NCBI RefSeq assembly: GCF_900116855.1
Contig: NZ_UETD01000010.1
Span: 1 to 64,000 of the forward strand
From: Ruminococcus flavefaciens
Lineage (GTDB): Bacteria; Bacillota; Clostridia; Oscillospirales; Ruminococcaceae
Reading direction: 5' to 3'
Length of the DNA stretch: 64,000 bases
The position numbers and the translations under genes were made by a program. The notes under the pieces were generated by a model that saw only the letters and a list, made by a program, of their open reading frames with translations, searched no databases and had not been told where the DNA came from. Numbering within the stretch: position 1 is the stretch's first letter; every line of letters starts with the position of its first letter. This document shows, piece after piece, positions 43,275-53,877 of the stretch.

Positions 43275-44387
43275 ATGAAAAGGCTATTGGCAGCTGCTCT
43301 TTCGGCAGCTATCTGTATCACGGCTTCTTCGGCTCTGACCGTTGGTGCTGTGGGGACGAAGCTGGTTGCGGGCATCGCCACAGAGGAAAAGGTCACCGAA
43401 GACCAGTCAGGTGTATGCGGCAAGAACGCAACATGGACTCTCAGCGGCGACAAGCTCTCAATAGGCGGCACAGGCCCTATGGCATCATGGGCAATGAACA
43501 CTGATACGCCCTGGTATAAATACAGGGATGCCGTAAGATCCGTCGAGATCGCCGAGGGTATAACTACCATCGGTCCCGGTGCTTTTGCTGATTTTCCTAA
43601 TCTGAGCAGGATAAGCATCCCCTCGACTGTCACCAGTATCAGCAGAGGCGCTTTCCAGAAGTGTACATCGCTTTCATCCATCGATCTGCCAAGCAATATC
43701 GCTACTGTCGGCAGAGATGCCTTCAAAGAGTGTTCTGCGCTGAGTTCTATCTCAATACACAACAAAGACTGCAATATAGTCGGCGGCAGCACGACCATCT
43801 CCAACAGTGAGTCAGACGGATCGGGCTCATTCGGCGGTACCATTTATGGCGTCAGCGGCTCTACTGCTGAAAAATATGCCAAGAATAACAGCTACCGCTT
43901 TGCTCTGCTGGGAGACGAGCCTGTTATCACATCTACCACTACATCCACAACAACATCGACAACATCCGCTACTACGACCACATCTACAACAACTACTACT
44001 TCAACAACAACTACTACCACATCAACGACCACTACAACTTCCACTACCACATCTTCTGCAACTACTACTTCAACTACCGTTCCACCCACTACTACTACAA
44101 CGACCACTACAACGCCTGAGCCTCCTGTTACGGGATATACCCTCGGCGATGTCACTAATGACGGTATGATAGACGCAGTTGACGCAAGCAAGGTGCTTGC
44201 TGAGTACGCAAGGGTCTCCTCAAACCGTCCAAGATCATTTGATGACAGAGAATTCAAAGCAGCTGACGTTGATCTGAACGGAATGACAGATGCAGTTGAC
44301 GCTTCAAAGATACTGTCATATTACGCTTATCTTTCTTCAACTAAAGAGGAACCTAAGTCTATATCGGAGTTTTTAAGCAGCAAATAA
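43275..44387 (+). CDS. Secreted BspA-like LRR protein with dockerin
   Basis: This encodes 370 residues: signal peptide (1-26), a VCGKNATWTLSGDKLSI unit, three to four LRR_5 repeats (about 80-160; FPNLSRISIPSTVTSISRGAF), a Thr/Ser linker (about 215-285), and a type I dockerin (LGDVTNDGMIDAVDASKVL, DVDLNGMTDAVDASKIL) to the end. AGGAGG precedes the ATG. Its N-terminal half is a close paralogue of the next gene. Likely a scaffold-bound surface protein. Confidence 0.88.
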   Translation: MKRLLAAALSAAICITASSALTVGAVGTKLVAGIATEEKVTEDQSGVCGKNATWTLSGDKLSIGGTGPMASWAMNTDTPWYKYRDAVRSVEIAEGITTIGPGAFADFPNLSRISIPSTVTSISRGAFQKCTSLSSIDLPSNIATVGRDAFKECSALSSISIHNKDCNIVGGSTTISNSESDGSGSFGGTIYGVSGSTAEKYAKNNSYRFALLGDEPVITSTTTSTTTSTTSATTTTSTTTTTSTTTTTTSTTTTTSTTTSSATTTSTTVPPTTTTTTTTTPEPPVTGYTLGDVTNDGMIDAVDASKVLAEYARVSSNRPRSFDDREFKAADVDLNGMTDAVDASKILSYYAYLSSTKEEPKSISEFLSSK

Positions 44388-44470
44388 CCATTCAGTGTTA
44401 GGGGAATGCATAGGGGAAATTAAAGAGAGGGTCCGCTGAACGTTCCTTCTCTTGGAATGGAGAAATATGC

Positions 44471-47400
44471 ATGAATAAACTGATAGCCGCGATAATGGCG
44501 GCGATAATGGCGATATTTACAGGTTTTACAAGTCCGCAGCTCATGGCTGACGCCGCTGTTCAGCTCATAGAGCCCGTCAGCGGAAATGTCGGAGAATCGG
44601 GTTCCTGCGGAACTAATGCAAAATGGACTCTTGAGGGCGGAAAGCTCTCTATCACGGGAAGCGGAAACATGGCGAGCTGGGGTAAAAGCAGCGATGTCCC
44701 GTGGTACAATATGAGAAATCAGATATCCTCGGTAACTATTGCGGAGGGTATAACCAGTGTCGGACCCGGAGCATTTTCCGAATGCTCCAACCTGAGGTCG
44801 ATAAGCATACCTAAAACAGTGACTTCTATTAGCAGAGGCGCCTTCCAGCGCTGTACGGGACTCAGCTCCCTTGAGCTCCCGGTCAATGTTACAGCTCTCG
44901 GCAGAGATGCTCTGAGAGGCTGTTCTTCGCTCAGCTCTCTGACTATACAGAATGCATCATGCAGTATAGTCGGCGGTGCGACCACAGTCTGCAACAGCGA
45001 TGCCAACAGCACAGGCTCATACGGCGGAGTCATCCGCGGTTACAGCGGCTCTACGGCAGAAAAGTATGCCAAGGACTCGGGATACAGATTTGAAAAGCTC
45101 AGCGGTCAGCCGCCTGTTCCCACGACAACCACTACAACAAAGCTGACCACGACTACTACAACGACGACCACAACAACCACGACCACCACTACCACTACCA
45201 CTACCACTACATCGACAACAACAACTACTACGACTACCACTACCACTACCACAACCACAACGACCACAACTACATCTACAACATCTGCCACCACCACTAC
45301 CGAGGTGTATGTTGTAAGCGTATCGGCTAATGTGGAAATTGCCGCAAAGCCCTATAAGACCACTTACAGTATCGGCGAACCCCTTGACCTGACAGGCGGT
45401 AAGATAAAACGTTCATATACGGAGTTTCTCAGCAACGGCGTCTCTATCGAAAGAGAGCTCGAGGAGCTGGATATGACGGATATGTCCTACTGGCGGGACG
45501 GTGTTTACACCAATAAGGACGATTTCGACAATACTCATGCAGGCTTCTGCAAAATAGTGTTCGGCTATACAAAGTCGGGCTCTACCGCGTATGCGGAGCT
45601 TACGGTGGAGGTAAAGGCTCCTGCAACAACAACTACTACGACCACTACCACCTTTGTGCAGAGCGTTTCTGCCAAGGTCGCTGTGGGAAGGCAGCCGTTC
45701 AAGACCACATACACCGTAGGTGAGGAGCTTGACCTGACAGGCGGCACCGTAATGCGCTCGTACAGAGAGTTCATGAGTGACGGCACATATAAGGACACTG
45801 TCCTTGAGCCCCTTGACATGAACGATATCTCATACTGGCGTGACGGAGTTTATGTGAACAAGTCTGAATTTGACAGCAGCCGTGCAGGAAAGTACAGCAT
45901 CACCATCGGCTACACCTATTCGGGCTCGGTATCATATGATTCGTTTGAGGTGGAGGTAAAGGCTCCCGTAACTACTACGACCACCAGCACAACTACCACC
46001 ACATCTACAACTACCACGACCACCACAACGACAACATCGACTACCATAACGTCAACGACTACGACCACTACAACGTCCACGACCACTGTCACTACGACAA
46101 CGACAGTTGTGGTGCAGAGCGTATTTGCAAATGTGTCTGTGGGACGTCCGCCCTACAAGACCACATATACAGTGGGTGAGGAGCTTGACCTGACAGGCGG
46201 CACCGTAATGCGCTCGTACAGAGAGTTCATGAGTGACGGCACATATAAGGACACTGTCCTTGAGCCCCTTGACATGAACGATATCTCATACTGGCGCGAC
46301 AGCGCCTATGTGAACACCACCGAGTTTGACAGCAGCCGCGAGGGAAAATACACTATCACAATCGGCTACACCTACTCGGGCTCGGTATCGTATGATTCCT
46401 TTGAGGTGGAGGTAAAGGCTCCCGTAACTACTACGACCACCAGCACAACTACCACCACTACCACGACAACGACGACCACCACCACGACAACATCGACTAC
46501 CACGACGTCAACAACAACGACAACTACAACGTCCACGACCACTGTCACTACGACAACGACAGTTGTGGTGCAGAGCGTATTCGCAAATGTATCTGTCGGA
46601 CGTCCGCCCTACAAGACCACCTATACAGTGGGTGAGGAGCTTGACCTGACAGGCGGCACCGTAATGCGCTCGTACAGAGAGTTCATGAGTGACGGCACAT
46701 ATAAGGACACTGTCCTTGAGCCCCTTGACATGAACGATATCTCATACTGGCGCGACAGCGTATATGTAAACAACACCGAGTTTGACAGCAGCCGCGAGGG
46801 AAAATACACTATCACAATCGGCTACACCTATTCGGGCTCGGTATCGTATGATTCCTTTGAGGTGGAGGTAAAGGCTCCCGTAACTACTACGACGACCAGC
46901 ACAACTACCACCACGACGACAACAACAACAACGACTACGACCACATCCGAGACTACCACTACAACCACTACTACCACAACAACAACGGAGACAACGACCT
47001 CGACGACCACGACCACCGAGGCGGCACAGCCCTTCATAAGGATAGTGTCACTTCCCGACAAGACAAGCTACAACAGGTTCGCTTATTACGACCTGAAGGG
47101 CGGTATGGTGGAGATAGGTCATATCAGCAGCGACGGCTCGGAGGTCTCAGAGACAGTTCCCATGACTGACAGCAGGATATCCCGCTCGGACAATTATCAG
47201 AGCTGGAGAAACGGTACATACACCATGTGGCTCAGCTACACGGAGAACGGCGTAACTGCCACTGCTCAGTTCAATATGACTGTGGGTGCGGTCGTGACTA
47301 CTTCCACTGCGACCACAACAACTACAACGACCACCACCACTACCACAACAACTACCACTACCACAACAACGACGACGTCAACTACCACCACCACCACCTC

Positions 47401-48079
47401 GACTTCGACGACTACCGTCACCACCACTGCTTCGCCCTATTATACGGCGGAGATGGAGATAGTAAGGCTGCCATATAAGCTGTCCTATGCTATCGGTGAG
47501 GCTTTCGTGCTGTCGGGAATGACGGTCAATGTTTACCATGTCGGCGACAGCGGAAAAACTCTCATACACAGTATGGACGAGGCTGCTATGCACCCCGACA
47601 GGTACGAGATACAGGGCTTTGACAGCTCTGTGGGCGGCAGACAGAACATTGAGCTGGTCTACAAGTCATTCAATGAGGCTGTGGGACAGTGGGTATATGC
47701 ACGGGCAGGATTTACTGTTGATGTGCAGACCACTACAACGACGACCACCACTACCTCCACGACAACGACAACTGCCGAGACTACCACCACTACCGTGACT
47801 ACGACCATGAATGAACAGGTTCCTGCCGGAACTAATGTGAAGCTGGGCGATATCAACTTTGACGGCAAGGTGGATTCGGTAGATGCCAGCGGTATACTCG
47901 CTGAGTACGCAAGGCTCTCATCAAACAGACCTTCCGAATTCGACGAGAAACAGGCGATAGCTGCCGATGTGGACGAGAGCGGCAGGATAGACTCCGTTGA
48001 CGCATCAAAGGTACTGGCGTTCTACGCTTACCTTTCTGGCGGCGGAGAGATCACCGATATCAGGGAATGGCTGAAATAA
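44471..48079 (+). CDS. Giant LRR/Ig-like/Thr-rich dockerin protein
   Basis: This encodes 1202 residues: signal peptide, CGTNAKWTLEGGKLSI unit, LRR_5 repeats (about 80-170), then six Ig-like modules of Big_3 type (PYKTTYTVGEELDLTGGTV is the hallmark), each separated by Thr-rich linkers of 10-50 residues, and a C-terminal type I dockerin (KLGDINFDGKVDSVDASGIL, DESGRIDSVDASKVL). Modules 2-4 are almost identical and repeat every 456 bp in DNA (45656, 46112, 46568). GGAG precedes the ATG. Probably a long flexible surface adhesin. Confidence 0.88.
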   Translation: MNKLIAAIMAAIMAIFTGFTSPQLMADAAVQLIEPVSGNVGESGSCGTNAKWTLEGGKLSITGSGNMASWGKSSDVPWYNMRNQISSVTIAEGITSVGPGAFSECSNLRSISIPKTVTSISRGAFQRCTGLSSLELPVNVTALGRDALRGCSSLSSLTIQNASCSIVGGATTVCNSDANSTGSYGGVIRGYSGSTAEKYAKDSGYRFEKLSGQPPVPTTTTTTKLTTTTTTTTTTTTTTTTTTTTTTSTTTTTTTTTTTTTTTTTTTTSTTSATTTTEVYVVSVSANVEIAAKPYKTTYSIGEPLDLTGGKIKRSYTEFLSNGVSIERELEELDMTDMSYWRDGVYTNKDDFDNTHAGFCKIVFGYTKSGSTAYAELTVEVKAPATTTTTTTTTFVQSVSAKVAVGRQPFKTTYTVGEELDLTGGTVMRSYREFMSDGTYKDTVLEPLDMNDISYWRDGVYVNKSEFDSSRAGKYSITIGYTYSGSVSYDSFEVEVKAPVTTTTTSTTTTTSTTTTTTTTTTSTTITSTTTTTTTSTTTVTTTTTVVVQSVFANVSVGRPPYKTTYTVGEELDLTGGTVMRSYREFMSDGTYKDTVLEPLDMNDISYWRDSAYVNTTEFDSSREGKYTITIGYTYSGSVSYDSFEVEVKAPVTTTTTSTTTTTTTTTTTTTTTTSTTTTSTTTTTTTSTTTVTTTTTVVVQSVFANVSVGRPPYKTTYTVGEELDLTGGTVMRSYREFMSDGTYKDTVLEPLDMNDISYWRDSVYVNNTEFDSSREGKYTITIGYTYSGSVSYDSFEVEVKAPVTTTTTSTTTTTTTTTTTTTTTSETTTTTTTTTTTTETTTSTTTTTEAAQPFIRIVSLPDKTSYNRFAYYDLKGGMVEIGHISSDGSEVSETVPMTDSRISRSDNYQSWRNGTYTMWLSYTENGVTATAQFNMTVGAVVTTSTATTTTTTTTTTTTTTTTTTTTTTSTTTTTTSTSTTTVTTTASPYYTAEMEIVRLPYKLSYAIGEAFVLSGMTVNVYHVGDSGKTLIHSMDEAAMHPDRYEIQGFDSSVGGRQNIELVYKSFNEAVGQWVYARAGFTVDVQTTTTTTTTTSTTTTTAETTTTTVTTTMNEQVPAGTNVKLGDINFDGKVDSVDASGILAEYARLSSNRPSEFDEKQAIAADVDESGRIDSVDASKVLAFYAYLSGGGEITDIREWLK
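45656..47023 (+). repeat. Three 456-bp tandem repeats in the giant LRR gene
   Basis: The sequence GTGCAGAGCG recurs at 45656, 46112 and 46568, exactly 456 bp apart. Units 2 and 3 match almost base for base over the Ig-like module; the Thr tracts have equal length in spite of variable codons. Confidence 0.9.
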
Positions 48080-48141
48080 TAGCTAAGTCTCCACGGCGGA
48101 AAAGCCGTTAATAATGGGAAAAATAACAAAAAATCAGTAAA

Positions 48142-48186
48142 AAGTGCGGCTTTTGAGGGTTCCCCCTTGACAAGCCGCGCTTTTTT
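48142..48186 (+). terminator. Terminator overlapping the rpsL promoter
   Basis: AAGTGCGGCTT at 48142-48152 pairs with AAGCCGCGCTT at 48172-48182 (one G-U), then T. The right arm and loop contain the -35 box of the next promoter. Confidence 0.8.
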
Positions 48187-48195
48187 GGTTATAAT
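48167..48195 (+). promoter_or_regulatory. Consensus sigma-A promoter of the str operon
   Basis: TTGACA at 48167-48172 and TATAAT at 48190-48195 with 17 bp between them, about 71 nt before rpsL. Confidence 0.92.
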
Positions 48196-48266
48196 ATATC
48201 GGTACGCAGTTTTTATACCCTTTTGCGGGTAAGCGCGTACTATATTATATGAAAAGGAGGAAAAAT

Positions 48267-48683
48267 ATGCCTACATTTAACCAGCTCGTTCGTAAGGGTA
48301 GAAAGGACCTCGAGACCAAGTCTACAGCTCCTGCTCTCCAGAAGGGCTACAACGCAAAGAAGAAGGTACAGATCAACCTCAGCTCACCTCAGAAGAGAGG
48401 CGTTTGCACAGCTGTAAGAACTGCTACACCTAAGAAGCCTAACTCAGCTATGAGAAAGATCGCAAGAGTTAAGCTCACAAACGGTTACGAAGTTACTTCT
48501 TACATCCCCGGTATCGGTCACAACCTTCAGGAGCACAGCGTTGTTCTCATCAGAGGCGGACGTGTAAAGGATCTCCCCGGTGTGCGTTACCACATCATCA
48601 GAGGTACTCTCGACGCTCAGGGTGTTGCTAACCGTAACCAGGCTCGTTCCAAGTACGGTGCTAAGAAGCCCAAGCAGAAGTAA
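48267..48683 (+). CDS. rpsL: 30S ribosomal protein S12
   Basis: This decoding-centre protein has 138 residues here. Hallmarks are [29 protein letters not shown] (the lysine of the streptomycin region is intact) and [25 protein letters not shown] precedes the ATG at 48267; six extra codons upstream in frame come from the ribosome binding site itself. It heads rpsL-rpsG-fusA. Confidence 0.97.
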   Translation: MPTFNQLVRKGRKDLETKSTAPALQKGYNAKKKVQINLSSPQKRGVCTAVRTATPKKPNSAMRKIARVKLTNGYEVTSYIPGIGHNLQEHSVVLIRGGRVKDLPGVRYHIIRGTLDAQGVANRNQARSKYGAKKPKQK

Positions 48684-48915
48684 GAGCTACTTCACATCAG
48701 TCGGCGGCTGACTGACTATCAAAGCCGTACATTCATTATCAATAGGATAACTACTACCGCAGGGTAATGCGGAGATCATATAGATTTGGTTCGATTGATC
48801 CTCTGCATTGGCTCCTGACACACCTATCGGCGAAGCAATGCCGATATAAAGGCAGTAACCGATATGGTTTGAGTACCTATGAATTCATCAATCTATATGA
48901 AGGAGGGAAGCGAAA
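48684..48915 (+). promoter_or_regulatory. 232-nt rpsL-rpsG intergenic region with exclusive hairpins
   Basis: There is no gene. A CCGCA/TGCGG hairpin lies at 48757-48772. TATCGGC (48825-48831) can pair with GCCGATA (48840-48846), but GCATTG (48805-48810) can pair with CAATGC (48836-48841), which uses the same bases. In Escherichia coli S7 binds the rpsL-rpsG gap; a similar autoregulation is possible here. No terminator was seen. Confidence 0.5.
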
Positions 48916-49386
48916 ATGCCAAGAAGAGGTAAAATCGCAAAGCGTGATGTATTACAGGATCCTGTATACAATTCAAAGCTCGTTACACGTCTCATCAACA
49001 ATATAATGTTAGACGGTAAGAAGGGCGTAGCGCAGAAAATAGTTTACGGTGCATTTGAGATCGTAGCTGAAAAGACAGGCAAGGACGCTCTTGAGGTGTT
49101 CGAGCAGGCTATGGAAAATATCATGCCTGAGCTCGAGGTAAAGGCTCGCCGTCTCGGCGGTGCTACTTACCAGGTACCTATGGAGGTAAGACCCGAAAGA
49201 CGTCAGACTCTCGGACTCCGCTGGATCACTAAGTACTCCAGAGAGAGAAACGAGAAGACAATGAAGGAAAGACTCGCAGGTGAGATCCTCGACGCTCTTA
49301 ACGGAACAGGCGGTGCCTGCAAGAAGCGCGACGATACACACAAGATGGCAGAGGCAAACAAGGCGTTTGCTCACTACCGCTGGTAA
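48916..49386 (+). CDS. rpsG: 30S ribosomal protein S7
   Basis: This 30S head-assembly protein has 156 residues. It shows [36 protein letters not shown] and the [20 protein letters not shown] block that binds 16S rRNA. AAGGAGGG precedes the ATG. fusA starts 24 nt after it. Confidence 0.97.
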   Translation: MPRRGKIAKRDVLQDPVYNSKLVTRLINNIMLDGKKGVAQKIVYGAFEIVAEKTGKDALEVFEQAMENIMPELEVKARRLGGATYQVPMEVRPERRQTLGLRWITKYSRERNEKTMKERLAGEILDALNGTGGACKKRDDTHKMAEANKAFAHYRW

Positions 49387-49410
49387 GCGTCATTGTAAAA
49401 GGAGTAAATT

Positions 49411-51489
49411 ATGTCAAGAGATTGTTCACTTGAAAATACAAGAAATATCGGCATAATGGCCCACATTGACGCAGGTAAGACCACTACCACAGAGCGTATC
49501 CTTTTCTACACAGGTGTTAACCACAAGATCGGTGAAACACACGAAGGTTCCGCTACTATGGACTGGATGGAGCAGGAGCAGGAGAGAGGTATCACAATTA
49601 CCTCTGCTGCTACTACTTGCTACTGGGCAGGCCACAGACTTAACATCATCGACACTCCCGGCCACGTTGACTTTACAGTTGAGGTTGAGCGTTCACTCCG
49701 TGTACTCGACGGCTCTGTAACAGTTCTCTGTGCTAAGGGCGGCGTTGAGCCCCAGTCTGAAACCGTTTGGAGACAGGCTGATAACTACAAGGTACCCCGT
49801 ATGGCTTATGTAAATAAGATGGACATTATGGGTGCCAACTTCTATCATGTTATCGACATGATGAAGGACAGACTCAAGTGTAATGCTGTTCCGATCCAGC
49901 TCCCCATTGGCGCTGAGGACGAGTTCAGAGGCATCATCGACCTCGTTGAGATGAAGGCTTACATTTACACTAACGACCTCGGTACAGATATCAAGGTTGA
50001 GGATATCCCCGAGGATATGAAGGAACTTGCTCAGAAATACCACGACGAGATGGTTGAGCACGTTGCTGAGCAGGACGAAGCTCTCATGGAGAAGTACTTT
50101 GAAGAGGGCGAGCTCACACAGGAAGAGATCAAGACCTGCATCAGAAAGGCTACAATTGCTAACCACATGGTACCTGTTACCTGCGGTACTTCATATAAGA
50201 ACAAGGGCGTTCAGAAGCTCCTCGATGCTATCATCGACTATATGCCTTCTCCCCTTGACGTTCCTGCTATCAAGGGCGTTAACCCCGATACAGAGGCAGA
50301 GGAAGAAAGACCTTCCTCAGACGATGAGCCCTTCTCAGCTCTCGCATTCAAGATCGCAACAGACCCCTTCGTTGGTAAGCTTGCGTTCTTCCGTGTATAT
50401 TCAGGCGTCGTAAATCAGGGCGACACAGTTCTCAACGCTACTAAGGACACCCGCGAGCGTTTCGGCCGTATCGTTCAGATGCACGCTAACCACAGAAAGG
50501 ACCTGACAACAGTTTACTCAGGCGATATCGCTGCTGCTGTTGGTCTCAAGAACACCACTACAGGTGATACACTCTGTGATGAAAAGCACCCCATTATCCT
50601 CGAATCCATGGAATTCCCCGAGCCTGTTATCCAGCTCGCTATCGAGCCCAAGACAAAGGCTGGTCAGGAGAAGATGGGTATCGCTCTCGCAAAGCTTGCA
50701 GAAGAGGATCCTACATTCAAGACATGGACTGACGAGGAAACAGGTCAGACTATCATCGCAGGTATGGGTGAGCTCCACCTTGACATTATCGTTGACCGTC
50801 TCCTCCGTGAGTTCAAGGTCGAGGCTAATGTTGGTGCTCCTCAGGTTGCATATAAGGAAACTATCAAGGGCAGCGCAGACATCGACTACAAGTACAAGAA
50901 GCAGTCCGGTGGTTCAGGTCAGTACGGTCACGTTAAGATCCGTGTGTCTCCTAACGAGTCCGGTAAGGGCTATGAGTTCACCAACGCTGTTGTCGGCGGT
51001 TCTATCCCCAAGGAGTACATCCCTGCTGTTGACGCAGGTATCCAGGGCGCTATGAAGGCAGGTATCCTTGCAGGCTACGAAGTAGTTGACGTTAAGGTAG
51101 AGCTTTACGATGGATCATATCACGAGGTCGACTCCTCTGAAATGGCATTTAAGATCGCCGGTTCTATCGCGTTCAAGGAAGCTCTCAAGCAGGCTAACGC
51201 AGTTCTCATGGAGCCTGTTATGAAGGTTGCAGTTATCGTTCCCGATGAGTATCTCGGAACAGTTATCGGTGACCTCAGCTCACGTCGTGGACAGATCCAG
51301 GGTCAGGAATCCAGATCCGGTTCTATCCAGGTAGATGCTCTCGTTCCGCTTTCAGAAATGTTCGGTTACACAAGCGACCTCCGTTCAAATACTCAGGGTC
51401 GTGGACAGTACACAATGGAGCCCCACAGCTATGAGGAAGTTCCTAAGAGCATCGCTGAGAAGATCATGGCTAACAGAGCTAAGAACTAA
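49411..51489 (+). CDS. fusA: Elongation factor G
   Basis: This translocation GTPase has 692 residues. G1 is [13 protein letters not shown]3 DTPGHVDF, G4 NKMD; the [11 protein letters not shown] segment is the switch. Domain IV and the C-terminal end are complete. AAAGGAG precedes the ATG. The usual str operon order continues with tuf, which has its own promoter. Confidence 0.97.
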   Translation: MSRDCSLENTRNIGIMAHIDAGKTTTTERILFYTGVNHKIGETHEGSATMDWMEQEQERGITITSAATTCYWAGHRLNIIDTPGHVDFTVEVERSLRVLDGSVTVLCAKGGVEPQSETVWRQADNYKVPRMAYVNKMDIMGANFYHVIDMMKDRLKCNAVPIQLPIGAEDEFRGIIDLVEMKAYIYTNDLGTDIKVEDIPEDMKELAQKYHDEMVEHVAEQDEALMEKYFEEGELTQEEIKTCIRKATIANHMVPVTCGTSYKNKGVQKLLDAIIDYMPSPLDVPAIKGVNPDTEAEEERPSSDDEPFSALAFKIATDPFVGKLAFFRVYSGVVNQGDTVLNATKDTRERFGRIVQMHANHRKDLTTVYSGDIAAAVGLKNTTTGDTLCDEKHPIILESMEFPEPVIQLAIEPKTKAGQEKMGIALAKLAEEDPTFKTWTDEETGQTIIAGMGELHLDIIVDRLLREFKVEANVGAPQVAYKETIKGSADIDYKYKKQSGGSGQYGHVKIRVSPNESGKGYEFTNAVVGGSIPKEYIPAVDAGIQGAMKAGILAGYEVVDVKVELYDGSYHEVDSSEMAFKIAGSIAFKEALKQANAVLMEPVMKVAVIVPDEYLGTVIGDLSSRRGQIQGQESRSGSIQVDALVPLSEMFGYTSDLRSNTQGRGQYTMEPHSYEEVPKSIAEKIMANRAKN

Positions 51490-51500
51490 TTGCAATTTCC

Positions 51501-51538
51501 GCCCGTTTTATGCGGAAAACTGTGTAAAACGGGCATAA
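51501..51538 (+). terminator. Possible terminator after fusA
   Basis: GCCCGTTTTA at 51501-51510 pairs with TAAAACGGGC at 51525-51534. The T-run is weak, so read-through into tuf is plausible. Confidence 0.6.
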
Positions 51539-51583
51539 TTTACAAAATCATGTGATTCAGCTATAATTTTTTTACTGAAACAC

Positions 51584-51612
51584 TTGAATTTACCAAAATA
51601 ATCTGGTATAAT
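51584..51612 (+). promoter_or_regulatory. Sigma-A type promoter of tuf
   Basis: TTGAAT at 51584-51589 and TATAAT at 51607-51612 are 17 bp apart, 46 nt before the tuf start. Confidence 0.8.
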
Positions 51613-51657
51613 AATATATACAGATTTCTGAAATCTATTCTAAGGAGGAATTTCCCA

Positions 51658-52857
51658 ATGGCTAAGGCTAAATTTGAAAGAACCAAACCCCATGTAAACA
51701 TTGGTACAATCGGACACGTTGACCACGGTAAGACAACTCTTACTGCTGCTATCACAAAGACTCTCGCTCTGAAGGGTCAGGCTCAGTACGAGGCTTACGA
51801 TATGATCGATAAGGCTCCCGAGGAGAGAGAGCGTGGTATCACAATCAATACAGCTCACGTTGAGTACGAGACAGACAAGCGTCACTACGCTCACGTTGAC
51901 TGCCCCGGTCACGCTGACTACGTTAAGAACATGATCACAGGTGCTGCTCAGATGGATGGTGCTATCCTCGTTGTTGCTGCTTCTGATGGTCCTATGGCTC
52001 AGACAAGAGAGCACATCCTTCTCGCTCGTCAGGTTGGCGTTCCTGCAATCGTTGTATTCATGAACAAGGCTGATCAGGTTGACGATGAGGAGCTCCTCGA
52101 GCTCGTTGAGATGGACATCCGTGACCTTCTCACAAGCTACGATTTCCCCGGCGACGATACACCTATCATCAAGGGTTCTGCTCTTGCAGCTCTTAACGCT
52201 CCTGATGATCTCAGCGATCCCGCTTACAAGCCCATCCTCGACCTCATGGATGCTGTTGATGAGTACATCCCCAGCCCTGAGAGAGACGATGCTAAGCCTT
52301 TCCTTATGCCTATCGAGGACACTATGACAATTTCCGGTCGTGGTACTGTTGTTACAGGTAGAGTAGAGCGTGGAAAGCTCAACGTTAACGAGCCTGTTGA
52401 GATCGTTGGTCTTTCTGACGAGAAGCTCAACACAGTTGTTACAGGTCTTGAAATGTTCAGAAAGACTCTTGACTTCTGTGAGGCTGGTGATAACGTTGGT
52501 GCTCTTCTCCGTGGTATCACAAGAGATCAGGTTGAGCGTGGACAGGTTCTCTGTAAGCCCGGCTCAATTCACCCCCATACAAAGTTCAGCGGTCAGGTTT
52601 ACGTACTGAAGAAGGAAGAGGGCGGACGTCATACTCCTTTCTTCAACAACTACAGACCTCAGTTCTACTTCAGAACAACTGACGTTACAGGCGTTGTTAC
52701 ACTTCCCGCAGACAAGGAAATGTGCATGCCCGGCGATAACGTTGCTATGGATGTTGAGCTTATCACTCCTATCGCTATCGAAGAAGGACTCCGTTTCGCT
52801 ATCCGTGAGGGTGGTAGAACAGTTGGTTCAGGCGTTGTTACAAAGATCAACGAATAA
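51658..52857 (+). CDS. tuf: Elongation factor Tu
   Basis: This aminoacyl-tRNA carrier GTPase has 399 residues. G1 is [11 protein letters not shown], switch [14 protein letters not shown]3 [21 protein letters not shown]4 NKAD; domain II has [21 protein letters not shown] precedes the ATG. A strong terminator follows. Confidence 0.98.
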   Translation: MAKAKFERTKPHVNIGTIGHVDHGKTTLTAAITKTLALKGQAQYEAYDMIDKAPEERERGITINTAHVEYETDKRHYAHVDCPGHADYVKNMITGAAQMDGAILVVAASDGPMAQTREHILLARQVGVPAIVVFMNKADQVDDEELLELVEMDIRDLLTSYDFPGDDTPIIKGSALAALNAPDDLSDPAYKPILDLMDAVDEYIPSPERDDAKPFLMPIEDTMTISGRGTVVTGRVERGKLNVNEPVEIVGLSDEKLNTVVTGLEMFRKTLDFCEAGDNVGALLRGITRDQVERGQVLCKPGSIHPHTKFSGQVYVLKKEEGGRHTPFFNNYRPQFYFRTTDVTGVVTLPADKEMCMPGDNVAMDVELITPIAIEEGLRFAIREGGRTVGSGVVTKINE

Positions 52858-52886
52858 TTCGTGATCCGTTAAATAATAACGACTTC

Positions 52887-52919
52887 AGGCGGTCGTGCTT
52901 TCAGCATGACCGCCTTTTT
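52887..52919 (+). terminator. Terminator after tuf
   Basis: AGGCGGTC and GACCGCCT pair around a smaller inner stem (TGCT/AGCA), followed by five T. Confidence 0.92.
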
Positions 52920-52965
52920 ACATAATAATCATTGTTATAATATAAACAAAAGGCAGGGTAACATT

Positions 52966-53877
52966 ATGGAATACATTCTCCAGACCCAGAAGCTTTGCAA
53001 GAAATACGGTAAATTTAAAGCTCTCAATGACCTGACTATAAATGTGCCAAAGGGCTCTATCTACGGTATGGTCGGAAGAAACGGTGCGGGTAAAACCACC
53101 CTCATCCGTGTAATTACGGGTCTTAACAATCCTACATCAGGCGAATTTTCACTTTTCGGTGTCAAGAACAATGACGGCAAGCTACTTGAGACACGCAGGA
53201 AAATGGGCGCGGTAGTTGAAACTCCCTCGCTCCACCCCGAAATGTCCGCTAAGGATAACCTCATCCAGCAGACAAAGGCTCTCGGTATCTCGGATGAGAA
53301 GCTTGACGACATCCTCAAGCTGGTCGGTCTTGCAAATACGGGTAAAAAGAAAGCCAAGAACTTCTCGCTCGGTATGCGTCAGAGACTGGGTATAGCGTTC
53401 TCTCTCGTGGGCGATCCCGAGTTCCTCGTTCTTGACGAGCCCATCAACGGTCTCGACCCTCAGGGTATCATCGAGGTCCGTGAGATGATCATGCGTCTCA
53501 ATCAGGAGAAAGGCATCACTATTCTTATCTCCAGCCATATCCTTGACGAGCTGTCTCGTCTGGCTACCCACTACGGCTTCATCGAACATGGTCACGTCAT
53601 CAAGGAAATGAGTGCGGAAGAGCTTGACAAGGCTTGCCGCACATCTCTCCATGTCAATGTCAACGATACTAATATACTCGCTGAGGTTCTCAACGGCATG
53701 GGCGCCGAGTACAGACTCTATTCGCCCAACGAAGCCGATATCTTCACCCCTATGCAGGTAACTCCGCTGGTGCTTGCACTCAACGAGAAGAACTGCTTTG
53801 TAAATACCATGAGCGAGCGCCACGAGAGCCTCGAAAGCTACTTCATGGGACTTGTAGGAGGTGTTCATAATGGGTAA
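52966..53877 (+). CDS. ABC transporter ATP-binding protein
   Basis: This encodes 303 residues: Walker A GRNGAGKTTLI, signature SLGMRQRLGIAFSL, Walker B FLVLDEPINGLDP, H-loop ISSHILDEL. It belongs to the bacitracin/lantibiotic-type exporters. The start at 52966 was chosen after GGCAGGG, a modest site; the first frame start lies before the -10-like TATAAT at 52936. It overlaps the permease by 8 nt. Confidence 0.92.
   Translation: MEYILQTQKLCKKYGKFKALNDLTINVPKGSIYGMVGRNGAGKTTLIRVITGLNNPTSGEFSLFGVKNNDGKLLETRRKMGAVVETPSLHPEMSAKDNLIQQTKALGISDEKLDDILKLVGLANTGKKKAKNFSLGMRQRLGIAFSLVGDPEFLVLDEPINGLDPQGIIEVREMIMRLNQEKGITILISSHILDELSRLATHYGFIEHGHVIKEMSAEELDKACRTSLHVNVNDTNILAEVLNGMGAEYRLYSPNEADIFTPMQVTPLVLALNEKNCFVNTMSERHESLESYFMGLVGGVHNG

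Noticed and set aside
45106..45297. Valine-rich open frames on the minus strand opposite Thr tracts (also 36039-36407 and 43892-44257)
   Set aside because: They are the complement of ACN codons. There is no ribosome binding site and no sensible protein.
43900..47820. Short, regularly spaced repeats that could suggest a CRISPR array or minisatellite
   Set aside because: They are codon-level ACN repeats coding for Thr linkers in frame with real domains. There are no unique spacers of constant length.
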